From NCBI RefSeq assembly GCF_022664435.1, contig NZ_JAKREU010000003.1:124001-188000 (forward strand): a stretch of DNA of 64,000 bases, in the 5' to 3' direction. Below are positions 51,248 through 64,000 of this stretch, in pieces (positions within the stretch are counted from its first letter, which is position 1; the number at the start of each line of letters is the position of its first letter). Below the pieces are notes generated by a model, which ran no database searches, was not told the DNA's origin, and saw nothing but the letters and a program-made list of their open reading frames with translations. Position numbers and translations under genes: made by a program. Source of the stretch: Sphingomonas panni. Lineage in GTDB: Bacteria > Pseudomonadota > Alphaproteobacteria > Sphingomonadales > Sphingomonadaceae.

Positions 51248-51438
51248 ACTGGCTTGCTACAGGACCGGGAAAGAATGCGTCGTCGCGCAGCGCATTGCAT
51301 GCATAGGCCTGTCGCCATTCCAGGACGCTCGATCAGCTGCGGCCCCCAGTGGGTGACGCGGCTTTCGTCGTCCTGTCCGCACGCCAGCCCGGTGGCCACC
51401 GGGCACGAGATTTGACTGTAAGCGAGGCCCACGACCCC

Positions 51439-55584
<4,146 letters not shown>

Positions 55585-55596
55585 GCGATCCAATCT

Positions 55597-55700
55597 CCCT
55601 CTCCCCGCGTGCGGGGAGAGGGTCGGGGAGAGGGGCAGTCAACTACCCTCTCCGCACTTCCCCTCTCCCAACCCTCTCCCCTGAAGGAGAGAGGGCTATG
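55597..55700 (+). repeat. Palindromic repeat between rpoB and rpoC
   Basis: A perfect 12-bp stem (CCCTCTCCCCGC 55597-55608 with GCGGGGAGAGGG 55611-55622) is followed by further CCCTCTCC and GGAGAGAGGG arms up to about 55694. The element occupies nearly all of the 126 bp between the two polymerase genes. It lacks a T tract and leaves a short Shine-Dalgarno-like GAGGTAAG before rpoC. Confidence 0.8.
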
Positions 55701-55710
55701 AGGTAAGATC

Positions 55711-59991
<4,281 letters not shown>

Positions 59992-60018
59992 TCGTTCGGG
60001 TCTTCGTGAGTTGAACGA

Positions 60019-60054
60019 GCCGCCGTCCGGGCAACCGGGCGGCGGTTTCGTTTT
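60019..60054 (+). terminator. rpoBC terminator
   Basis: An 11-bp stem with one wobble (60020-60030 with 60035-60045, GCAA loop) runs into TTTCGTTTT, 29 bp past the rpoC stop. Confidence 0.85.
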
Positions 60055-60180
60055 GGGGGTAGAGCAACGCACCGCCCTCTCCACCACGTCGCCTCCGGCT
60101 AGACCCGGATGACGATGGTTCCGAGCCACCTTCCCTCGCCCGCGCGTCCGCCCTACCCTGCCGCGAACCAAGGGGGACCC

Positions 60181-61254
60181 ATGCACCGCATCCTGTTCGC
60201 GCTCCTGCTGCTCGCCGCGCCGGCAACCGCCCAGACCTACCACCCGCCCTCCGACCCGTCGGCGCACAAGGGTCCGCGAACCGGCCCGCCGAACGAGGTC
60301 GCCGTGCTTGGTTCGCCCCATTTGTCGCAACTGCCCGACGGCTTCCGTCCTGAGGCGCTCGCCCCGCTGCTCGACAGGCTCGCCGCGTGGAAGCCGCAGG
60401 CCATTGCGATCGAGAGTCTGTCCGGCGCCCAGTGCGACGAACTGCGCCGCTATCCCTATCGCTACGCCGACACCATCGACTCCTATTGCGCCGACACCGC
60501 CGCCGCGCGCGCCGCGACCGGGCTGGACGTTCCAACGGCCAACGCCGCCTTCGCGAAGATCCTCGCGGACTGGCCCGCCACCCCTTCCGCCGCGCAGCGC
60601 AGGCGATTGGCCGCCACCTTCCTGGCAGGAGGAGAACAGGCGTCCGCGCTCGTCCAGTGGCTGCGCTTGCCCCCCGCCGAACGCCGCGCTGGCGACGGGC
60701 TGGACACCACGCTGGTCGAACGCCTGACCAAGCTGGCAACGCGGCATGACGAAAGCCTGATGATCGCCGCACGCCTCGCCGCTCGACTGGGACTGGAGCG
60801 CGTCTATGCGATGGACGACCACAGCGCCGACCGGATGATGGCGAAGGCGGACGAAGCCCCGTACGGCGCGGCGATCCAGAAGGCGTGGGACAATCCCGCC
60901 GGGGCGAAACGGCGCGTGCGGGACGGAGCGGCCCAGCGCGACCTTGCAACCGGTCCCGGCATCCTGACGATGTATCGCGCCTTCAATGCGCCGGACATGG
61001 CGGCGATCGTCTATGCCAGCGACTTCGGCGCGGCATTGGAGGAGCCTTCACCGCAGCGGTTCGGCCGGCAATATGTCGCCTATTGGGAAACCCGCAATCT
61101 GCGGATGGCGGCGAACATCCGCGACATGCTGGGCGAACGGCCGGGGCAGCGCGCATTGGTCGTAGTCGGCGCGTCGCACAAGCCCTATCTGGACGCCTAT
61201 CTGCACCAGATGCACGATGTCCATGTGGTCGACGTGATGCCGCTGCTGCGCTGA
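60181..61254 (+). CDS. DUF5694 family secreted protein
   Basis: The 357-residue protein has a signal peptide (ILFALLLLAAPATAQ), then VAVLGSPHLSQLPDGFRPEALAPLLDRLAAWKPQAIAIESL with the GS/GT-HL and IAIE motifs of TraB/GumN-like proteins, and a C-terminal RALVVVGASHKPYLDAYL motif. Members are possible metal-dependent hydrolases but function is unproven. A strong AAGGGGG precedes ATG 60181. Confidence 0.82.
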   Translation: MHRILFALLLLAAPATAQTYHPPSDPSAHKGPRTGPPNEVAVLGSPHLSQLPDGFRPEALAPLLDRLAAWKPQAIAIESLSGAQCDELRRYPYRYADTIDSYCADTAAARAATGLDVPTANAAFAKILADWPATPSAAQRRRLAATFLAGGEQASALVQWLRLPPAERRAGDGLDTTLVERLTKLATRHDESLMIAARLAARLGLERVYAMDDHSADRMMAKADEAPYGAAIQKAWDNPAGAKRRVRDGAAQRDLATGPGILTMYRAFNAPDMAAIVYASDFGAALEEPSPQRFGRQYVAYWETRNLRMAANIRDMLGERPGQRALVVVGASHKPYLDAYLHQMHDVHVVDVMPLLR

Positions 61255-61311
61255 ACCGGAGCCGGCGGCGCGGCCGATCGTTCTCTCCTGCACAACAAGG
61301 GAGGACATGCC

Positions 61312-62094
61312 ATGGCGCAGGACGACGTAACCGCCGATACGCTGGCCGACAGCGTCGACGACGCCATGCTGGCCAAGACCCGCCCGCCGGTCGGCGCGAT
61401 GGTCCTGCTGGGCATCGCGGCGGGCGCACAGATAGGGTTCGGCGCGATCGGTTATCTGGTGGCGCAGGCGGGGATGACGCCGGGCGGCGGTACGCAATTG
61501 CTGTCGGGCGTCGCCTTTTCGGTCGGGCTGATGCTGGTAATGGTGACGGGCACGCAGTTGTTCACCGGCAACACGATGCTGGTCCTGCCCGCCGCCCAGC
61601 ATCGGCTGGGCATCGGCGAGACGCTGCGCGACTGGAGCATCGTGTGGGGTGCCAATCTGGTCGGCAGCCTGGTCATTGCCGCCCTCTTCGTCGCCTCGGG
61701 CGCACCCCATGCGGTGGGCGGCGCGGTGGAACAGGCGGCGCTGAAGACCGCCGATACGAAGCTGGCCAAGGACTGGATCGAACTGTTCGCCTCCGGCGTG
61801 CTTGCCAATATGCTGGTATGCCTCGCGGTCTGGATGGCGACGGGGGCCAAGACCGTCGCGGGCAAGATCGCCGCCGTGATCGGCCCGGTGACGCTGTTCG
61901 TGGCGGCGGGGTTCGAGCATTCGGTCGCGAACATGACGCTGCTGCCGGTCGCCTGGGGACTGGACCCGGCGGCGGTGCCGTTCGGGCCGCTGCTCGGCAA
62001 TCTGCTGCTGGTGACGGCGGGGAACATCGTCGGCGGGTCGCTGGTCGCGATCACCTTGGCAGCGGGGCACCGGGTGCTGACGAAGGCACAGTAG
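61312..62094 (+). CDS. Formate/nitrite transporter (FNT) family channel
   Basis: The 260-residue protein has six hydrophobic helices and FNT signatures: the Omega-loop region LFTGNTML, a central WGANLVGS and the C-terminal GNIVGGSLV. FNT channels move small monovalent anions such as formate, nitrite, lactate or hydrosulfide. The usual second-loop histidine may be that in FEHSVANM. Substrate is not decidable. GGGAGG precedes the ATG. Confidence 0.88.
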   Translation: MAQDDVTADTLADSVDDAMLAKTRPPVGAMVLLGIAAGAQIGFGAIGYLVAQAGMTPGGGTQLLSGVAFSVGLMLVMVTGTQLFTGNTMLVLPAAQHRLGIGETLRDWSIVWGANLVGSLVIAALFVASGAPHAVGGAVEQAALKTADTKLAKDWIELFASGVLANMLVCLAVWMATGAKTVAGKIAAVIGPVTLFVAAGFEHSVANMTLLPVAWGLDPAAVPFGPLLGNLLLVTAGNIVGGSLVAITLAAGHRVLTKAQ

Positions 62095-62224
62095 CGCGCG
62101 CGATCGAAGCGTCGTCTTGGCGAAGACTGGTCTTCCTGTGAAAGCACGGAACAGGAACCGCCTTATAACCCAGCCTGCGCTGAGGCGTCATTTGCGGGAA
62201 GCAGGGCAAACCAGACATCCCCGA

Positions 62225-62450
62225 ATATGAAAGAGGCCGCCGGGGTCTCTCGACGCCCGACGACCTCAAGCATGGTCAGCGGCCGGAAGCTCCAGCCCGG
62301 GAGACCATGCGAGCCGCTCTATTCCCGGCCACGGCGTTGACTGGGGGAGGATACCCCCCGCACGCGGCACGGGACGTTAGCGGCGCGTCTCCCGAACGAA
62401 CTGAACCGACCCCATTGCTGAACCATGAGACATCGGATCACCTCCTTTCG
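62225..62450 (-). ncRNA. Isolated small-RNA-like locus with hairpins and terminator
   Basis: The minus strand from about 62450 downward carries a very strong Shine-Dalgarno and an 18-codon frame, then a GGGGG-CCCCC hairpin (near 62343-62359), a CCGGGA/TCCCGG stem, and a 10-bp stem (62265-62256 with 62244-62235) followed by TCTTTC, resembling a terminator. No gene follows on this strand before the convergent FNT gene. It looks like a stand-alone short transcript. The surrounding gap 62095-62571 has no other supported gene. Confidence 0.4.
62377..62433 (-). CDS. 18-residue micropeptide frame
   Basis: ATG 62433 begins MSHGSAMGSVQFVRETRR followed by TAA. It stands directly after AAAGGAGGTGATCC (62448-62435), which is fully complementary to the last 14 nt of 16S rRNA. 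So strong a ribosome site predicts translation, but I recognise no peptide family. It could be a leader or decoy, not a functional protein. Confidence 0.4.
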   Translation of the reverse strand: MSHGSAMGSVQFVRETRR

Positions 62451-62571
62451 CTAGTTAAAGCCGTTACGCACCGACCGGTGCGCACCCGCAACGTGGGGCA
62501 TCCGGCGATCACGTACAAGACTTGTAATCCGTACGGTTCCGGCCATACTTCGCGCCCCTGACCGCGGGGAA

Positions 62572-63093
62572 TCAGCGCCCCGCCGGTCGGCAGCCGCGCA
62601 CCACCCTGCCGATGGCGGGATCGCCCGGAATGCGCAGGATCGGCCCCTTGCCCGCCGCCACCCCGATAACATCCGCCCGCATCAGCGCGTCGAGAAACGT
62701 CTGTCCGGTCGTTACCGGCGTTTCCAGCGCGCCATCGACCACCTGCGCCGGGAAGGTCGCGGCGGCATCGTCGGTGAACAACGCGATCGTCGCCCCGTCC
62801 GCCACGTCGCGCGACACCAGGATGCGGCGGGCCGGGCGGTCGCACCGAAGGGCAAAGGCAATCCGCCCGTCGGCGGTGTAGCGCGCGGCGTCGCGCGTTG
62901 CCGACCAGCTACCGGCCAGCGGCACCGCTCCGTCAAGTTCGGGCGTCGGCAACTGTCCGGGCTTTCGCGGGCGGGGCGACGGCGCCGGGGTTGGCGATGG
63001 TGCAGGACTGGCCGTTGGCACCGGAGCGGGTGGCGGCGGTTCGCTCGAACAGCTCGCCAACGCCAGCAGCACGACCGGCACCCGCCCCCGCAT
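62572..63093 (-). CDS. Small lipoprotein
   Basis: The 173-residue precursor has a lipobox at residue 15 or so (VVLLALASC), a Pro/Ala/Ser-rich linker, then a compact domain (PLAGSWSATRDAARYTADGRIAFALRCDRPARRILVSR) ending in CRPAGR. Its two domain cysteines may pair. The same plan (clipped lipid anchor, DxxxAxY, F-L-CD, sugar-like inhibitor fold) appears in its upstream neighbour, suggesting paralogues. Its ATG at 63093 shares one base with the neighbour's stop (TGATG). Function unknown. Confidence 0.78.
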   Translation of the reverse strand: MRGRVPVVLLALASCSSEPPPPAPVPTASPAPSPTPAPSPRPRKPGQLPTPELDGAVPLAGSWSATRDAARYTADGRIAFALRCDRPARRILVSRDVADGATIALFTDDAAATFPAQVVDGALETPVTTGQTFLDALMRADVIGVAAGKGPILRIPGDPAIGRVVRGCRPAGR

Positions 63094-63617
63094 CAGCGGC
63101 GACAATCCTCTGTCACGCGCAGCACTTCGGCCCAGGCGGGCAGGACCAGCCGGCCGACCGGAGCGCCCTCGACCACGAACCGCCCCCGGCTGAACCCGAT
63201 CGCATCCAGCAGCCGGTCGCTGGCGGCAAGCGAAACGCCGACCCCGCCGGCCAGCGGCTGAACGTTCAGCGTCCTCTGCGTGCTGGTCGTACGGATGGTA
63301 ACGCCGCCGGCGGTCGGCCGCGGGGTGGCGAAGGTCATCGTGACTTGTCCGGCGGCGCGGTCACAGGTCAGCGTCGCCACCGGCGCAGCGCCGCGCGCAC
63401 CATAGGTCGCCATCGATCCGCCGCCCAGGCCACGATATTGCCAGTCCCCCGGCGTGCGCGGCAGGTCGCGCCAGTCGGCAACCGGTGCCACCGGTGTCGG
63501 GCGGACCGGCGCCGGCGGCTGGACGGGGGCCGGCACCTCTTCGGTCGCGGGCGGCGCACCGGGCGGTACGCACCCGGCCAGCAGGACGACGGCGGCGAGG
63601 GGGAACAGAATACGCAT
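63093..63617 (-). CDS. Small lipoprotein, paralogue of the following gene
   Basis: The 174-residue precursor has a lipobox (LAAVVLLAGC), a Pro-rich linker, and a domain with DWQYRGLGGGSMATYGARGAAPVATLTCDRAAGQVTMTF and a C-terminal LRVTEDCRR. The two-cysteine pattern parallels the downstream gene. It is probably an outer-membrane-anchored periplasmic protein of unknown function. ATG 63617 is the first start behind a repeat element. Confidence 0.78.
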   Translation of the reverse strand: MRILFPLAAVVLLAGCVPPGAPPATEEVPAPVQPPAPVRPTPVAPVADWRDLPRTPGDWQYRGLGGGSMATYGARGAAPVATLTCDRAAGQVTMTFATPRPTAGGVTIRTTSTQRTLNVQPLAGGVGVSLAASDRLLDAIGFSRGRFVVEGAPVGRLVLPAWAEVLRVTEDCRR

Positions 63618-63687
63618 GGCGCCCTTATGGGCGATGCGGACGGTAGCCTCAACCGGGGACGGGGCCAAATGCCTTCCATCACCCCCC

Positions 63688-63783
63688 GTCATTCCGGCGG
63701 AAGCCGGAATCCACGGATGGGGTGCCGTCGCGATGGAGCCGACCGCATCCGACAAAATGGATCCCGGCCTTCGCCGGGATGAC
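63688..63783. repeat. Paired inverted REP-like units
   Basis: GTCATTCCGGC...GCCGGAATCCA (63688-63713) and the inverted TGGATCCCGGCC...CCGGGATGAC (63758-63783) form a head-to-head pair about 45 bp apart, the same arrangement as at 3524-3625. It separates uvrB from the lipoprotein genes. Confidence 0.8.
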
Positions 63784-63829
63784 GAAAGTCGGTCCAATCC
63801 TACGGCGGCAGGATTGGCGAAATGGCCCG

Positions 63830-64000
63830 CTACCGCCCGCGCCCGCCGCCGCCGGCCATCCGCATCGCCTTCTGCTTGCCATAGCGCGTCTTGCGCGTCC
63901 CCGGCTTGCCCTCGTTCGACCGGCCCATGATCGGTGCCTTGTGCTCGCTCGCCGGCAGGCCAAGTTCCTCATTCTCCAGCGACCGGATCTCGTCGCGCAG
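63830..64000 (-). CDS. uvrB: 3' end of probable excinuclease ABC subunit B (partial)
   Basis: Only the last 56 codons are in the window. They read LRDEIRSLENEELGLP, which fits the end of a UVR domain (the UvrC-binding helix pair at the UvrB C-terminus), followed by a basic tail with GRSNEGKPGTRKTRYGK and a Gly/Arg-rich end. The gene continues beyond base 64000. The identification rests on this short C-terminus and is moderately sure. Confidence 0.6.
   Translation of the reverse strand: MRDEIRSLENEELGLPASEHKAPIMGRSNEGKPGTRKTRYGKQKAMRMAGGGGRGR

Noticed and set aside
62435-62449. Fragment of a 16S rRNA gene 3' end (GGATCACCTCCTTTC on the plus strand)
   Set aside because: Only 15 nt match and flanking sequence is not rRNA; better read as a Shine-Dalgarno on the minus strand.
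62511-62536. tRNA-Thr-like CTTGTAATC anticodon loop
   Set aside because: The flanking 5-nt arms do not pair and no acceptor or T stem can be drawn.
62307-62561. 84-codon plus-strand frame after the FNT gene
   Set aside because: No Shine-Dalgarno, no family resemblance, overlaps the structured minus-strand locus.

Overview
The window is GC-rich chromosomal DNA from an alphaproteobacterium, most likely a sphingomonad (Sphingomonadales). This rests on protein style (two large TonB-dependent receptors, Tat-exported glycosidases, hrcA-grpE-glnD and rph-rdgB-hemW gene groups) and on several families of short palindromic repeats. No rRNA, tRNA, CRISPR array or intact transposase was found.

Layout. 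1-9.7 kb is housekeeping: a TonB-like protein, thrS, infC (apparent AUC start), a DUF1003 membrane protein, then on the minus strand glnD (apparent CUG start fused to the end of grpE), grpE and hrcA. 9.8-13.7 kb carries rph, rdgB and hemW, interrupted by a small unknown gene, a VOC-family pseudogene with an amber codon at position 4, and a CAP-domain lipoprotein.

13.8-46.5 kb is a catabolic island that reads as a complete programme for dismantling N-glycans, plausibly plant-type. On the minus strand are a TonB receptor, a GlcNAc phosphotransferase system (NagE plus an EIIA-HPr-EI fusion), NagA, a SIS-type glucosamine-6-phosphate deaminase and a GntR/UTRA regulator. On the plus strand are a second TonB receptor and six exo-glycosidase-type genes joined by 4-nt start/stop overlaps: GH20 hexosaminidase, GH2 beta-mannosidase, GH3 with PA14 (xylosidase-like), GH92 alpha-mannosidase, an unclassified barrel enzyme, and GH29 alpha-fucosidase. 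Converging on these is a cutC / GH2 beta-galactosidase operon. At the left edge sits a Tat-exported glycosylasparaginase, the enzyme that splits the final GlcNAc-Asn bond. The logic resembles the nix N-glycan cluster known from Xanthomonas campestris, but adds glycosylasparaginase and contains no visible PNGase or ENGase. The unclassified gene has absorbed about 190 bp of REP-like palindromes in frame.

46.5-60 kb is transcription/translation machinery: rplJ-rplL with an L10-type leader, then four hairpins, then a 3.6 kb block of unrelated genes, then rpoB-rpoC with its own near-consensus promoter. 60-64 kb holds a DUF5694 protein, an FNT channel, an isolated small-RNA-like locus with an extraordinary Shine-Dalgarno sequence, two small lipoproteins and the 3' end of probable uvrB.
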